This document shows, one piece after another, positions 49,459 to 61,665 of a stretch of DNA of 64,000 nt (its first letter is position 1; every line of letters begins with the position of its first letter). Below the pieces are notes generated by a model, which was given only the letters and a program-made list of their open reading frames with translations, had not been told where the DNA came from and ran no database searches. The stretch is from Moraxella macacae 0408225. GTDB taxonomy: Bacteria; Pseudomonadota; Gammaproteobacteria; Pseudomonadales; Moraxellaceae. The stretch is taken from NCBI RefSeq assembly GCF_000320365.1, contig NZ_ANIN01000001.1, positions 744,001-808,000 of the forward strand, read 5' to 3'. The position numbers were made by a program, and so were the translations under genes.

Positions 49459-50002
49459 TTATTCTATTCTATGTTGTCTTTTGGCTGGTTTTGTGTTGGC
49501 AGGTTGTGCGGATAATCGCATTAGTATGGCAGAGCAAGAAATGCAGACAATTCGTGAATCATCTGCCCAGCCGATCGAACCACCACCTCAGCCACAAGTG
49601 GTACAAGCCTTTGATTATAATGCCAATCAATTGCGCAGTCCTTTTATGCCACCCAGTTTGACTTTAAAAGCAGCCGAAGAATCTCAAATTCAAGCGGTTC
49701 ACCCTGATGAAACGCGTATCAGAGAACCGCTTGAAAGTTTTGATTTGGATCAATTGACATATATTGGTAATGTTGTTTCTGATTCTGGTGAGATATCAGC
49801 ATTGATTAAAACCCCAGAAGGAAGAGTTGCAAGCGTTAAGGTTGGTAATTATTTGGGTAAAAACCATGGGCAAATTCAACAAATTGTTATTAATCCACCT
49901 CCACCTGATAAATATCCATACCTTGAAATTATTGAAATTTTACCGGATAGCCGCGTGGGTTATTCAAACCAAACTGTTAAAAAGCAACTCACAGCCAGTT
50001 AA
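49445..50002 (+). CDS. pilP: Type IV pilus lipoprotein PilP
   Basis: Lipoprotein (185 aa) that connects the PilNO complex to the secretin. The signal peptide ends in the lipobox LAGC with lipidated C21. The folded C-terminal beta domain contains LESFDLDQLTYIGNV and ASVKVGNYLGKNHGQI. The Pro-rich linker after the Cys is typical. AGGAGA, just inside pilO, is the ribosome binding site. Confidence 0.94.
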   Translation: MRKNNYSILCCLLAGFVLAGCADNRISMAEQEMQTIRESSAQPIEPPPQPQVVQAFDYNANQLRSPFMPPSLTLKAAEESQIQAVHPDETRIREPLESFDLDQLTYIGNVVSDSGEISALIKTPEGRVASVKVGNYLGKNHGQIQQIVINPPPPDKYPYLEIIEILPDSRVGYSNQTVKKQLTAS

Positions 50003-50026
50003 GACTAAGTATTTAAGGATAATTTT

Positions 50027-52222
50027 ATGAATTTTACAACCTATCCAAGCCGTACCACGCTATCAAAACTTGCTGTTGCAATTACTACGGCGACCATTAC
50101 TAGCGTGGCAATGGCGCACAGCAGTATCCATCAAGTAAGTGTTGATCAAGCATCAGAGCAATTAACGGAACTTAATGTTGATTTTGTATCAGATGCGGTA
50201 CAGCCAACGGCTTATCAGTTGAATAACCCAAACCGTCTTGTGCTTGATTTTCCAAGTGTGGACAATCAAGTTGCCAATCGTGTACAAAACTTTAACCAAG
50301 GGCATGTAAAAAATGTAACAACGGTTAGTAACGGCAATACAACGCGTATGGTGATTGATTTAACCGATGAAGCAACTTTTAGCACGCGTGTAGACAACGA
50401 TCGTCTTGTGGTTAGCATACAATCGGTGCAAGGTAAAATGGTAGAAGCTCCGACCGTTCAGCCTGTAACAGCAACCACCCAACCTGTTCAGCCACCTGTC
50501 AAAACCATGATGGTAAAAGTTAACCCATTGCTGGATCCTACTGTTGCCACCAGTCGTCAATATAATTATAACGGTTTAAATGGGATTAATATTGATGGTT
50601 CGTCAAATGGCGGTGCAAATATTAACATAAATTTGGTAAATGATGGCATTCCTGTAGATGTACAACGCATGGGTGATGAACTGATTGTGCGTTTAACAGG
50701 AGCGACAATACCAAACCATTTGTTAAAACAAATGAGTGGTACAGGATTGGTGGGTAATATCACCACGAATAACCAAGGGCGTAATGGTGTTATTCGTATT
50801 GCTATGACAGATGATTATGAATATAAAGCCTACCAAATGGGCAATCAGCTTACGATCAATGTTGAATCGCCAAAAAAATTGCGTGAGCCAACTTTAGAAG
50901 AGCGCACTTATACCGGAGCACCGATATCGCTTGAATTCCAAGATGTGCCTGTGCGTCAGATTTTAGATGTTTTGGGGCAACATACCAATACCAATATTAT
51001 TGCAAGTGATACTGTAACAGGCAATATTACCTTGCGTTTGATTGAAGTGCCTTGGGATCAAGCCTTGGATATTATTCTAAAAAGCAAAAACTTGGATAAA
51101 CGAGTTAATGGTAACGTAACTTGGGTTGCACCCACTACGGAACTTGTTGCACAAGAAGCAGCAGAATTAGAAGCCATTCAAAAAAGTGATGGACTTGTAC
51201 CATTGCGCACAGAGTACATTCGCCTAAATTATGCCAAAGCAGCCGATTTGCGTGCTATGATTGAGGCGGGTCGTTCAACTGCTAACAGCAGAGTTGATTC
51301 AGGTTCATTGTTGTCAGGTCGCGGTACGGTAACCATTGATTCGCGTACCAATACACTCATTATCAAGGATACTTCTGCAAGCATTACCAACATTCGTGAT
51401 TTGATTAGTAAAGTTGACATTCCTGTTAAGCAGGTGATGATCGAAGCGCGCATTGTCAATGCAACCGACAGCTTTAGTAAAGAAATGGGTGTTAAATGGG
51501 GTATCTTATCACAAGGTGTTGCCAATAACCGTAAATTATTGGTTGGTGCAACGGATCAAACATTGTGGGATTTGAAAAAACCGTCAATTGATAGCAAAAC
51601 AGGCGCTCCAACTTATAGCATTACACGAGGCGATAATTTAAATGTCAACTTGGGTGCAAACAATCCAGCAGGTAGAATTGCTTTTGGATTGTTAAGTATT
51701 TCTGATTTGCTTTTAGATTTAGAGTTGTCAGCAATGCAATCAGACGGTCGTGGTGAAATTATCTCAAGTCCTAAAGTATTAACAACCGACAAACAAAAAG
51801 CCAAAGTTATGTCAGGACAACAAATTGCCTATCAAGAAGCCGCTGCCAGTGGTGCAACTTCTACAAGTTGGATAGAAGCAGCGCTAAGTTTGGAAGTTAC
51901 TCCAAATATTACCCCAGAGGGACGCATTGGTATGGAACTTTTGGTGGAAAATGGCAGTCCAATTCAAGCACCAGATGGATCTATTGCAATTGCTAAAGAC
52001 TCGGTTCAAACCAATGTTGTGGTTGATGATGGCCAAACCGTTGTGCTTGGCGGTGTCTTTAAAAATACGATTAGAAACAGTGTTGAAAAAGTACCGTTTT
52101 TAGGTGATTTGCCCTATGTTAATCGTTTGTTTAGACGTACTGTCAAAGGCAATGAAAAACAAGAATTGTTGATCTTTGTTACACCAAAACTTGTGAATGA
52201 CGGTGTCAGCCGAATCAACTAA
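50027..52222 (+). CDS. pilQ: Type IV pilus secretin PilQ
   Basis: Outer-membrane secretin (731 aa) through which the pilus extends. A signal peptide (about 1-30, ending VAMA) is followed by two peptidoglycan-binding AMIN domains (about 35-135 and 185-285), the STN/N0 domain (PVRQILDVLGQHTNTNIIA), N1 (EYIRLNYAKAADLRAMIEAG) and the secretin core with VPFLGDLPYVNRLFRR near the C-terminus. Last gene of pilMNOPQ. Its stop codon lies in a 13-bp tandem duplication. Confidence 0.95.
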   Translation: MNFTTYPSRTTLSKLAVAITTATITSVAMAHSSIHQVSVDQASEQLTELNVDFVSDAVQPTAYQLNNPNRLVLDFPSVDNQVANRVQNFNQGHVKNVTTVSNGNTTRMVIDLTDEATFSTRVDNDRLVVSIQSVQGKMVEAPTVQPVTATTQPVQPPVKTMMVKVNPLLDPTVATSRQYNYNGLNGINIDGSSNGGANININLVNDGIPVDVQRMGDELIVRLTGATIPNHLLKQMSGTGLVGNITTNNQGRNGVIRIAMTDDYEYKAYQMGNQLTINVESPKKLREPTLEERTYTGAPISLEFQDVPVRQILDVLGQHTNTNIIASDTVTGNITLRLIEVPWDQALDIILKSKNLDKRVNGNVTWVAPTTELVAQEAAELEAIQKSDGLVPLRTEYIRLNYAKAADLRAMIEAGRSTANSRVDSGSLLSGRGTVTIDSRTNTLIIKDTSASITNIRDLISKVDIPVKQVMIEARIVNATDSFSKEMGVKWGILSQGVANNRKLLVGATDQTLWDLKKPSIDSKTGAPTYSITRGDNLNVNLGANNPAGRIAFGLLSISDLLLDLELSAMQSDGRGEIISSPKVLTTDKQKAKVMSGQQIAYQEAAASGATSTSWIEAALSLEVTPNITPEGRIGMELLVENGSPIQAPDGSIAIAKDSVQTNVVVDDGQTVVLGGVFKNTIRNSVEKVPFLGDLPYVNRLFRRTVKGNEKQELLIFVTPKLVNDGVSRIN

Positions 52223-52244
52223 GAAAAATTGCTAAGAAAAATTG
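52219..52244 (+). repeat. 13-bp x2 repeat across the pilQ stop codon
   Basis: CTAAGAAAAATTG occurs at 52219-52231 and 52232-52244; the first copy contains the pilQ TAA. Confidence 0.8.
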
Positions 52245-52292
52245 AACGGCTTTTGACAAATATTGTTAAATGTTGTTAAAAGATAGCGATTT

Positions 52293-52346
52293 ACCACAAA
52301 TCATCGTATAATATTACCCAATGTTATCGTGATTTGTGGTTTTTTT
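52293..52346 (+). promoter_or_regulatory. Overlapping inverted repeat, -10 element and T run at the pilQ-aroK junction
   Basis: ACCACAAATCA (52293-52303) and its complement (52330-52340) form an 11-bp stem followed by seven T (52340-52346), like a terminator. The 26-nt loop contains a perfect -10 TATAAT (52307-52312) without a good -35. The aroK start follows the T run directly. Confidence 0.5.
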
Positions 52347-52937
52347 ATGGGATATACTCGGCAGCCGCCGTTAATTGTATTAATTGGACCTATGGGGGCG
52401 GGCAAGACCACCATTGGCAAACTGCTAGCCAGTCAGTTGGGCTATCGTTTTTTTGACAGCGATCATGAAATTGAGCGTGTTAGTGGTGCAAGTGTGAGTT
52501 GGATTTTTGACAAAGAGGGTGAAATGGGTTTTCGTCAGCGCGAGTCGCGAACCTTAGATGAATTGACTCAATGTCAACAAGTGGTTTTGGCAACAGGGGG
52601 CGGAGCGGTGATGACGCCGTTAAATCAAGCCTATCTAAAGCGTGGCATAGTTATTTATTTAAAAGCGCAAGTTGATATCCAATACGAGCGTACTTACAAA
52701 GATAAAAATCGCCCATTGCTACAGACGCAAAATCCAAAACAAAAGTTGGCTGATTTATTTGCCATTCGTGATCCGATTTATCAGTCATTGGCTGATATTG
52801 TTGTTACCACAGGTTATTTATCGCCCAAAAAAATGATTAAAGAGATTTTGTGGCAATTGCAAGGTTTTAGTCAAACTTATCTTTTGGACAAAGACACGCC
52901 GATTGTTTCGGTTACGGTTACTAAAATTCAGCGTTAA
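52347..52937 (+). CDS. aroK: Shikimate kinase
   Basis: Cytosolic kinase that phosphorylates shikimate (about 196 aa). Walker A GPMGAGKTT lies at residues 14-22, the shikimate-binding DSDHEIE follows, and GGGAVM lies before the lid with RPLL. The start is uncertain: ATG 52347 directly follows seven T and has no ribosome binding site, while GTG 52329 would lie in the stem of the inverted repeat and also lacks one. Transcribed with aroB in many bacteria, here 35 nt apart. Confidence 0.92.
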   Translation: MGYTRQPPLIVLIGPMGAGKTTIGKLLASQLGYRFFDSDHEIERVSGASVSWIFDKEGEMGFRQRESRTLDELTQCQQVVLATGGGAVMTPLNQAYLKRGIVIYLKAQVDIQYERTYKDKNRPLLQTQNPKQKLADLFAIRDPIYQSLADIVVTTGYLSPKKMIKEILWQLQGFSQTYLLDKDTPIVSVTVTKIQR

Positions 52938-52972
52938 TTTGAGTGTTGGTTGTTGGTTGTGAGTATATTGTT

Positions 52973-54049
52973 ATGGAACAATTGTTGGTAAAAACGCGTT
53001 CGCACGATTATCCGATTTTGATTGGTGAAAATTTATTGGCAAATTTTGATTTTTCTCCTTTTATCAAAGGCAAGCAAATCTTAATTGTTACCAATGAAAC
53101 CATTGCACCACTTTATTTACAAACATTGATCGATGGTTTGGCAAAAGAAAAAACCACAGAAAAAATCATAGTAACTTGCATTTTGCCAGATGGCGAACAA
53201 TTTAAAAACCAAGACAGCATTAACCAAATTTATGATGTTTTAATGCAAAACCACTTTAATCGTGATTGCACCTTGATTGCCTTGGGCGGTGGGGTGATAG
53301 GGGATATGGTGGGTTTTGCGGCGGCAAGTTTTATGCGTGGCGTGGCTTTTATCCAAATTCCAACGACGCTGCTGTCGCAAGTGGACTCCAGTGTGGGCGG
53401 AAAAACAGGTATCAATCATAAACTTGGGAAAAATATGATAGGGGCGTTTTGGCAACCAAAATTGGTGCTTGTTGATATGACAACCCTAACAACTTTGCCA
53501 CAACGTGAATTGTCTGCAGGTTTGGCAGAAGTGATTAAGTATGCCTTAATTGGTGATTTAACGTTTTTAGCTTGGCTTGAAAATCATATGGAAGCCTTGG
53601 TGGCATTGGATTTAAGTTTATTGGCAAAAGCTGTGTTTGTTGCTTGTGAGCATAAAGCCAATATCGTGGCTGAAGATGAGTTTGAAAGTGGCAAGCGTGC
53701 TTTGTTAAATTTTGGACATACTTTTGGACATGTGATTGAGACTTATGAAGGTTATGGCAACTGGTTGCATGGTGAAGCGGTGGCAGTTGGTATGATTCAG
53801 GCTATGCAGTTGTCGCAAAAAATGGGCTATTTAACCCCTGATGATGTTTGGCGGGTTCAGGTGTTGTTAACAAGGGCAAAATTACCCATAGCCGGGCCGA
53901 AAATCGCACTTGATATTGCATTGGATTTGATGCGTCATGACAAAAAAGCCAAATCAGGACAGATTCGCCTAATTTTATTAAAAAAACCAGGCGAGGCTTT
54001 TATCACAGCAGATTATGATGCACAATATTTGTGCGATGTTTTGTCGTAA
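52973..54049 (+). CDS. aroB: 3-dehydroquinate synthase
   Basis: NAD- and divalent metal-dependent enzyme converting DAHP to 3-dehydroquinate, the second shikimate step (358 aa). LALGGGVIGDMVGFAAASFMRG is split between the NAD loop and active site (keeping to IALGGGVIGDM). Metal ligands are expected in LAEVIKYALIGD and FGHTFGHVIE / WLHGEAVAVGM, all present. ATG 52973 is preferred to an upstream TTG. No strong ribosome binding site. Confidence 0.95.
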   Translation: MEQLLVKTRSHDYPILIGENLLANFDFSPFIKGKQILIVTNETIAPLYLQTLIDGLAKEKTTEKIIVTCILPDGEQFKNQDSINQIYDVLMQNHFNRDCTLIALGGGVIGDMVGFAAASFMRGVAFIQIPTTLLSQVDSSVGGKTGINHKLGKNMIGAFWQPKLVLVDMTTLTTLPQRELSAGLAEVIKYALIGDLTFLAWLENHMEALVALDLSLLAKAVFVACEHKANIVAEDEFESGKRALLNFGHTFGHVIETYEGYGNWLHGEAVAVGMIQAMQLSQKMGYLTPDDVWRVQVLLTRAKLPIAGPKIALDIALDLMRHDKKAKSGQIRLILLKKPGEAFITADYDAQYLCDVLS

Positions 54050-54060
54050 TTGGTGTTGTT

Positions 54061-54090
54061 GTTTGTTTAAGTGATGTTTGTTTAAGTGGC
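54061..54090 (+). repeat. 15-bp x2 tandem repeat after aroB
   Basis: GTTTGTTTAAGTGAT (54061-54075) is repeated with two changes at 54076-54090 in the aroB-SPOR spacer. Confidence 0.7.
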
Positions 54091-54136
54091 GTTAATCAGT
54101 ATCGGTGTTAATAAGTACCAATCAAATGGGTTTTTT

Positions 54137-55165
54137 ATGCTAAAATCTTTATCAAGTGGCTATCGTTCATTGGCATTGCAAGTTGCAGTGTGGCTGTTAT
54201 TTGCAGGGATTGCAGGTGGATTAACCTTTATGGTATGGGTGGCATCAGCGGTAAAACCGGCTAAAAAAATCAAGCAAAATGATGAAGTGGCAGCAGTGAT
54301 TGATCCGAATATTTTGTTGGTAAATCACAACCCTGACGAAATGCACAAGTTGGTTCGTCCGATTAGTTTTGATGCGATTGTGCGTGATAAGCGTAATTAT
54401 CCCAAAGAATTTAAAGACAGCAGTTTTTTAAAAGCCAATGTAGGCAAATGGACCTTGCAAGTTATGAATGTGGTGCAACATGAAGTCATTACCGATTATC
54501 TCAATGGGCGTTCTGATCGTGAAAAATTCAGCTATTTTCGCATTGTGGATACCAATAATGAAAAACGGTTTGTACTGACGTATGGTGTTTTTACCTCGCC
54601 ACAAGAAGCAATTGGTACAAGCAAAATCATAAATTTTGGTCTGCCTAATAATGTACAAGCATTTCTTGAGGAGATTAATCGGTATACTTCACAAATGGAC
54701 GAATACGAAATTATGCCACCATTAGAAGAGATTGGCAAACAAGCCCCAAAATCCGTGAATTTAAAAGAAGTTCAACAAGAACTCCCCGCACCGACGACTG
54801 ACGTACAACCCACGCAACCGAAAAAAAGCATTGAAAAATCCACCAATACCGATGATACCTTGGTAATTGAAGAACAGCGCAAGGTGATTAATCCTAATGA
54901 ACCGGATTTACCCATACCGATTATTTCTAAGCAGCATTTGGCAAATCGCAATGACAATATTGACAATCATGACGAACCGATGCCAAAGCAAAATTTGACC
55001 AAAAACACAAACGAACAACCAGTAAAAGAACCAAAATCCAAACAAACCCAACCAAAACTCAAAGAAGAAACCAAACCCAAAGAAGAAAAAATCAGCCCCA
55101 AACCCAACCAAAAACCAAAAGAAAAAACCACAACCGATGCCAATCCTGCCGAAAAAGCAGAATAA
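54137..55165 (+). CDS. SPOR domain membrane protein downstream of aroB
   Basis: 342-aa protein with one N-terminal membrane segment (ALQVAVWLLFAGIAGGLTFM) and a divergent SPOR-like domain (about 104-185, GKWTLQVMNVVQHEVI ... RFVLTYGVFTSPQEAI). The C-terminal half is disordered and Lys/Pro/Glu-rich. The place between aroB and gltB matches the DamX-like SPOR gene of related genomes, so a role at the septum is inferred. In DamX the SPOR domain is C-terminal; here it is central. ATG 54137 is preferred to an earlier start at 54086 because it leaves a short cytoplasmic tail. A terminator follows. Confidence 0.75.
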   Translation: MLKSLSSGYRSLALQVAVWLLFAGIAGGLTFMVWVASAVKPAKKIKQNDEVAAVIDPNILLVNHNPDEMHKLVRPISFDAIVRDKRNYPKEFKDSSFLKANVGKWTLQVMNVVQHEVITDYLNGRSDREKFSYFRIVDTNNEKRFVLTYGVFTSPQEAIGTSKIINFGLPNNVQAFLEEINRYTSQMDEYEIMPPLEEIGKQAPKSVNLKEVQQELPAPTTDVQPTQPKKSIEKSTNTDDTLVIEEQRKVINPNEPDLPIPIISKQHLANRNDNIDNHDEPMPKQNLTKNTNEQPVKEPKSKQTQPKLKEETKPKEEKISPKPNQKPKEKTTTDANPAEKAE

Positions 55166-55195
55166 ACTGGATAAACTTGAGGCAAGCGTGTGGCT

Positions 55196-55231
55196 AATAG
55201 CGATAATTTGATAAAAATTGTCGCTATTTTT
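55196..55231 (+). terminator. Terminator after the aroB-SPOR operon
   Basis: AATAGCGA (55196-55203) pairs with TCGCTATT (55221-55228), loop 17 nt with a weaker inner pairing, followed by a T run. Confidence 0.75.
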
Positions 55232-55474
55232 ATGCGTGAAAGATTGAAAATGGTTAAAAAATTGTAAATCGTTAAAAACAGGGAAGGTTTTGTAACTTTT
55301 GGCGAGGGTGATGCAAAAAATTCGGAATTAATTTGTTGCAAATAACAGTAGCTTTTTTGTTGTCAATTCGTTAAGATAGTTGCTTGTCAAAAATAATGAC
55401 AGTCAGCTTACGCCAACCATTCAATTGTTTTGCCTATTTTTGTCTTATGCCTTATGCTTTAGGGGAATATCGTT
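55232..55474 (+). other. gltB upstream region
   Basis: 243 bp without a gene. It includes TTGCAA (55336-55341) and two TTGTCA words (55360, 55384), but none has a -10 at proper spacing, so I call no promoter. AGGGG precedes the gltB ATG. Confidence 0.4.
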
Positions 55475-58400
55475 ATGACTTCATGTTATGCCAATCATAC
55501 CAATCTTTACCAACCTGATGAATTTAAAGACAACTGCGGTTTTGGATTAATTGCTCATATTCATGGTGAACCAAGCCATGATTTGGTAGAAACGGCTATT
55601 CACAGTTTAAGCTGTATGACTCATCGTGGGGGTGTGGCATCAGATGGTAAAACAGGGGACGGTTGTGGTTTATTATTGGCAATGCCAAAAGAGTTTTTTC
55701 AAAAAGTTGCATCGGATAATGGGTTTGCATTAGCACCGATTTTTGCAGTGGGGACGGTTTTTTTAAACTTAGATAAAGATTTGGCACAAAAGTCGCAAGA
55801 TGTTGTTAATCAAATGATTGAAAATCAGGGCTTAAGTGTGGCAGGTTGGCGTGATGTGCCTGTGGATTTACGCATTGTTGGTGAAATTGCCCGCGAAAGT
55901 TTGCCTGGATTTAAACAAATTTTGGTGAATTGTCCGCCTGATATGAACGAAGAAACCTTTAATCGCAAATTATTTGTTGCACGTAAAAAAGCCGAATTAC
56001 AGTTAAGCGACGATCCGTTGTTTTATGTAACGGGATTGTCATCACAAACTGTGGTGTATAAAGGGCTTGTGATGCCATCGGATTTGCCTGGGTTTTTTTT
56101 GGATTTGCAAGATGAACGTTTGGCATCGCACATTGTGGTTTTTCATCAGCGTTTTTCTACCAATACATTGCCACGTTGGGCATTGGCACAGCCGTTTCGT
56201 TATCTTGCTCATAATGGTGAATTAAATACCATTGATGGCAACCGAGATTGGGCAGTAGCACGCACGCCAAAATTTGTCAGCGATCTTATCCCAGAACTTC
56301 AAGAACTACACCCATTGGTTAACCGCACAGGATCGGATTCATCAAGCCTTGACAATATGCTTGAGGTTATGGTAAACGGCGGTATGGAGCTGTTTTGTGC
56401 GTTGTCTATTTTAGTACCGCCTGCTTGGCAAAATGTAGACACGATGGATATGGATTTGCGCGCGTTTTATGAATTTTATTCCCAGCATATGGAAGCGTGG
56501 GACGGTCCGGCAGGCTTGGTTATCCAAGATGGGCGTTATGCAGTGTGTATGCTTGATCGTAATGGATTGCGCCCATCGCGTTGGGTAACCACCAAAAACG
56601 GTTACATTACCGTGGCCTCTGAAGTTGGCACGTGGGATTATGAACCTGAAGATGTGGTAGCAAAAGGACGTGTAGGGCCCGGACAAATGCTTGTGATTGA
56701 TACCGAAACAGGCAACATCATGGACAGTCAAGCAGTAGGCAGAAAGCTAAAAAAATCACACCCTTATCGCTTATGGTTGCGTGATAATGCAGTGCGTTTG
56801 CGTAATGATGAAAAATTAGAAGAGCAAATGTTACAAGAAACGATAAAAGGCAATGATTTATTGGCATTACAAAAAATGTTTCATGTTACCTGCGAAGAGC
56901 GTACCGAAATTTTACGCCCATCGGCAGAAAACGGTCAAGAGGCGGTCGGCTCTATGGGTGATGATACCCCAATGGCTGTGCTTTCTCGTCAAATTCGTCA
57001 TATTGCTGATTTTTTTCGGCAACAGTTTGCCCAAGTTACCAACCCACCCATTGATCCGTTGCGTGAAGCGATTGTGATGTCGCTTGAAACTTGCCTTGGT
57101 GTGGAAAAAAATATTTTTGATCCAACGTCTGAACATGCCAATCGTATCGTATTGTCATCACCGGTATTGTCTGCAAGCAAAATGGTGCAAATCCAACGGA
57201 TTGATAAGCATGGTTTTGCACTACAAGTCATTGATTTAAACTATGATAATGAAAAATTTACCCTTGAAAAAGCCCTAAAAAATATCTGTAAACAAGCTGA
57301 AAAAGCGGTTAAATCAGGCAAGGTGATTTTGGTGTTATCGGATAAGGCGATTGAAAACGGCAAAATTCCTGCCAATGCAATTATGGCAACAGGAGCGGTA
57401 CATCATCATTTGATTAATGTTGGGTTGCGTTGTGATGCCAATATTGTTGTGGAAACCGGTTTAATGCGCGACTCGCACCATTTGGCAGTGTTGCTTGGTG
57501 TTGGAGCAACCGCCGTTTATCCGTATTTGGCGTATGGTGTCATTGCTGATTTGGTGGAAAAAGGTGAATTGTTGGGCGATCCATTGTACGCGCAAGAAAA
57601 TTTTCGTAAAAGTATGGACAAAGGTTTGTTAAAAATTTTGTCAAAAATGGGCATTTCTACCATTTCATCGTATCGCGGGGCACAGCTTTTTGAAGCGGTG
57701 GGGCTGTCTTGTGAAATTATTGACTTGTGTTTTAGCGGTTTAGAAAGTCGCATTCAAGGGGCAACTTTTGCTGATTTAGAAGCCGATCAGCGTTTATTGG
57801 CAAAAAATGCGTTTAATCGCAGGATAGCACTTGATCAAGGTGGGTTGTTAAAATTTGTGTTTAACAAAGAATACCATGCTTTTAACCCTGATGTGATTCA
57901 AGCCTTGCACAAAGCGGTACGCACGGGTGATTATGCCAATTATCAAGCCTATGCCAATATTGTCAATACACGCCCTGTGGCAACCTTGCGAGATTTGTTG
58001 CAATTAAAAACCGACAAATCAATTGCAATTGATGAAGTGGAGGGCATTGAAAATATTTTAAAGCGTTTTGACTCAGCGGGAATGTCGCTTGGTGCGTTGT
58101 CGCCAGAAGCTCATGAAGCAATTGCAATTGCGATGAACAGCATTGGTGGGCGTTCCAATTCAGGCGAGGGCGGTGAAGATCCCGTGCGTTATAACAGCAT
58201 TCGCAATTCTAAAATCAAACAAATAGCCTCGGGAAGATTTGGGGTTACGCCTGCGTATTTATGTTCAGCAGAAGTTATGCAAATCAAAGTTGCGCAAGGA
58301 GCAAAACCCGGCGAGGGCGGACAATTGCCCGGCGGTAAGGTAAACAGTTTAATTGCACGTTTGCGTTATTCTGTACCTGGGGTAACGCTCATTTCACCGC

Positions 58401-59944
58401 CGCCACACCATGATATTTATTCTATTGAAGATTTGGCCCAGCTGATTTTTGATTTAAAACAAGTAAACCCTGATGCACTGGTATCGGTGAAACTGGTATC
58501 ACGTCCGGGTGTTGGCACGATTGCGACAGGAGTTGCCAAAGCCTATGCAGATTTGATTACCATTTCAGGCTATGATGGTGGTACGGCTGCCTCGCCTTTG
58601 TCATCTATTCATTATGCAGGATCGCCTTGGGAGCTTGGGTTGGCAGAAGCCCATCAATCACTGCGTGTCAATGGTCTGCGTGATAAAGTGCGTATCCAAA
58701 CCGACGGCGGTTTAAAAACTGGCCTTGATGTGGTAAAGGCTTGTATTTTGGGGGCGGAAAGTTTTGGTTTTGGCACAACGCCTATGATTGCAGTTGGTTG
58801 TAAATATTTGCGTATTTGTCATTTGAACAATTGTCCAACAGGGGTTGCCACGCAAAAATCAGATTTGCGTGATGAGCATTTTATTGGCGAGGCACAAATG
58901 CTGATTAACTTTTTTAAATTTGTTGCCACAGAAACGCGTGAATGGCTTGCTAAATTGGGCGTGCGTTCTATGGAGGAGCTGGTTGGACGTACTGATTTGT
59001 TGCGTATTTTGGAGGGCGAGACCAATAAACAGCAACATTTGGATTTAAGGGCATTGCTCTTTAGTCATACCAAAGCTGATGGCAAAGCCCAAACTTGTCA
59101 AGTGGCAAAAAATGAACCGTTTGACAAAGGCTTGTTGGCAGAAGAAATGGTAACGGACATGATGCCTGTCATTCGTGCAGGATTGGGCGGTGATTTTAGT
59201 TATCGGATTGGCAATTGTGATCGTTCGATTGGTGCAAGAATTTCAGGTGAAATTGCCAAACTTTACGGCAACCTTGGTATGAGTGGATCACCGATTAACC
59301 TACATTTAATCGGTACAGCCGGACAAAGCTTGGGCGTGTGGAATGCAGGCGGTTTAAACATTGAACTGGAGGGCGATGCCAATGATTATGTTGGTAAAGG
59401 CATGGCAGGCGGTGAAATTGTGATTTACCCACCAAAGGGTTCGATTTTTGCCAGTCAACAAACCGCAATTATTGGCAATACTTGTCTGTATGGTGCAACA
59501 GGAGGCCGCTTGTTTGCATCGGGTACGGCAGGCGAGCGATTTGCAGTGCGCAATTCAGGTTGTCATGCTGTGATAGAGGGTGTAGGCGATCATTGCTGTG
59601 AATATATGACAGGCGGTATTGTAACGGTATTGGGTAAAACAGGGCTAAATTTTGGGGCGGGTATGACAGGCGGTTTTGCGTATGTGCTTGATTTGGAAGG
59701 GGATTTTTTTGACCGTTGTAATCATGAATTGATTGACATTCATCGTATTTCCAATGAACAGACCGAAAGCCATCGCATTCACTTAATGCGCATTATCAAT
59801 GAACACGTTGCCAAAACAGGCAGTCAGTGGGGGCAGACGATTTTGGGTGATTTTGAACATTATGTGCGTAAGTTTTATTTGGTAAAACCAAAAGCGGCTA
59901 ATATTGCATCGTTATTAAAATCAACCATGGCAGATCCGCAATGA
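55475..59944 (+). CDS. gltB: Glutamate synthase (NADPH), large subunit
   Basis: Makes glutamate from 2-oxoglutarate and glutamine with GltD (1489 aa). A 20-residue propeptide precedes the N-terminal nucleophile C21 in [16 protein letters not shown], the class II amidotransferase domain. The central and FMN domains contain [19 protein letters not shown] and [15 protein letters not shown]. The 3Fe-4S cysteines are in [19 protein letters not shown]. The C-terminal Gly-rich beta-helix has [12 protein letters not shown] and [13 protein letters not shown]. All expected parts are intact; gltD follows after 220 nt. Confidence 0.97.
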   Translation: MTSCYANHTNLYQPDEFKDNCGFGLIAHIHGEPSHDLVETAIHSLSCMTHRGGVASDGKTGDGCGLLLAMPKEFFQKVASDNGFALAPIFAVGTVFLNLDKDLAQKSQDVVNQMIENQGLSVAGWRDVPVDLRIVGEIARESLPGFKQILVNCPPDMNEETFNRKLFVARKKAELQLSDDPLFYVTGLSSQTVVYKGLVMPSDLPGFFLDLQDERLASHIVVFHQRFSTNTLPRWALAQPFRYLAHNGELNTIDGNRDWAVARTPKFVSDLIPELQELHPLVNRTGSDSSSLDNMLEVMVNGGMELFCALSILVPPAWQNVDTMDMDLRAFYEFYSQHMEAWDGPAGLVIQDGRYAVCMLDRNGLRPSRWVTTKNGYITVASEVGTWDYEPEDVVAKGRVGPGQMLVIDTETGNIMDSQAVGRKLKKSHPYRLWLRDNAVRLRNDEKLEEQMLQETIKGNDLLALQKMFHVTCEERTEILRPSAENGQEAVGSMGDDTPMAVLSRQIRHIADFFRQQFAQVTNPPIDPLREAIVMSLETCLGVEKNIFDPTSEHANRIVLSSPVLSASKMVQIQRIDKHGFALQVIDLNYDNEKFTLEKALKNICKQAEKAVKSGKVILVLSDKAIENGKIPANAIMATGAVHHHLINVGLRCDANIVVETGLMRDSHHLAVLLGVGATAVYPYLAYGVIADLVEKGELLGDPLYAQENFRKSMDKGLLKILSKMGISTISSYRGAQLFEAVGLSCEIIDLCFSGLESRIQGATFADLEADQRLLAKNAFNRRIALDQGGLLKFVFNKEYHAFNPDVIQALHKAVRTGDYANYQAYANIVNTRPVATLRDLLQLKTDKSIAIDEVEGIENILKRFDSAGMSLGALSPEAHEAIAIAMNSIGGRSNSGEGGEDPVRYNSIRNSKIKQIASGRFGVTPAYLCSAEVMQIKVAQGAKPGEGGQLPGGKVNSLIARLRYSVPGVTLISPPPHHDIYSIEDLAQLIFDLKQVNPDALVSVKLVSRPGVGTIATGVAKAYADLITISGYDGGTAASPLSSIHYAGSPWELGLAEAHQSLRVNGLRDKVRIQTDGGLKTGLDVVKACILGAESFGFGTTPMIAVGCKYLRICHLNNCPTGVATQKSDLRDEHFIGEAQMLINFFKFVATETREWLAKLGVRSMEELVGRTDLLRILEGETNKQQHLDLRALLFSHTKADGKAQTCQVAKNEPFDKGLLAEEMVTDMMPVIRAGLGGDFSYRIGNCDRSIGARISGEIAKLYGNLGMSGSPINLHLIGTAGQSLGVWNAGGLNIELEGDANDYVGKGMAGGEIVIYPPKGSIFASQQTAIIGNTCLYGATGGRLFASGTAGERFAVRNSGCHAVIEGVGDHCCEYMTGGIVTVLGKTGLNFGAGMTGGFAYVLDLEGDFFDRCNHELIDIHRISNEQTESHRIHLMRIINEHVAKTGSQWGQTILGDFEHYVRKFYLVKPKAANIASLLKSTMADPQ

Positions 59945-60063
59945 TGATAACTATTAACCAAATCTTAAAACCAAATGTTTAATTAATAAACAAAAGTAAG
60001 ATGGGCTTGCTTGTTTGGCATAGTCTGTCAATAAACGATAAATTCTCGGCAGGTAATATTTTT

Positions 60064-60095
60064 AACAACATGGTTTTTTAACAACATGGTTTTTT
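60064..60095 (+). repeat. 16-bp x2 tandem repeat in the gltD leader
   Basis: AACAACATGGTTTTTT occurs at 60064-60079 and 60080-60095, followed by decayed copies to about 60128. A possible weak promoter TTGGCA (60015) - 16 bp - GATAAA (60037) precedes it in the 220-bp gltB-gltD gap. Confidence 0.8.
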
Positions 60096-60155
60096 AACAA
60101 TTCGTTTTAACCACATAGTTTTTTAATAAAACCGTTAAAAATAAAACTCACTTAG

Positions 60156-61586
<1,431 letters not shown>

Positions 61587-61606
61587 TTTTTTAGCTGATT
61601 TTCAAT

Positions 61607-61648
61607 AAAAACACCCAAAGATAAATTTGTATGTATTTGGGTGTTTTT
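61607..61648. terminator. Bidirectional terminator between gltD and narK
   Basis: AAAAACACCCAAA (61607-61619) pairs perfectly with 61636-61648 across a 16-nt loop; T run on the plus strand and A run on the other side serve both convergent genes. Confidence 0.85.
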
Positions 61649-61665
61649 TTGTGGGTTAAGCGGTT

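Noticed and set aside
54908..55341. Overlapping minus-strand open frames opposite the SPOR gene, rich in Phe/Gly
   Set aside because: They are the antisense reading of the Lys/Pro-rich disordered tail of the SPOR protein and have no start signals.
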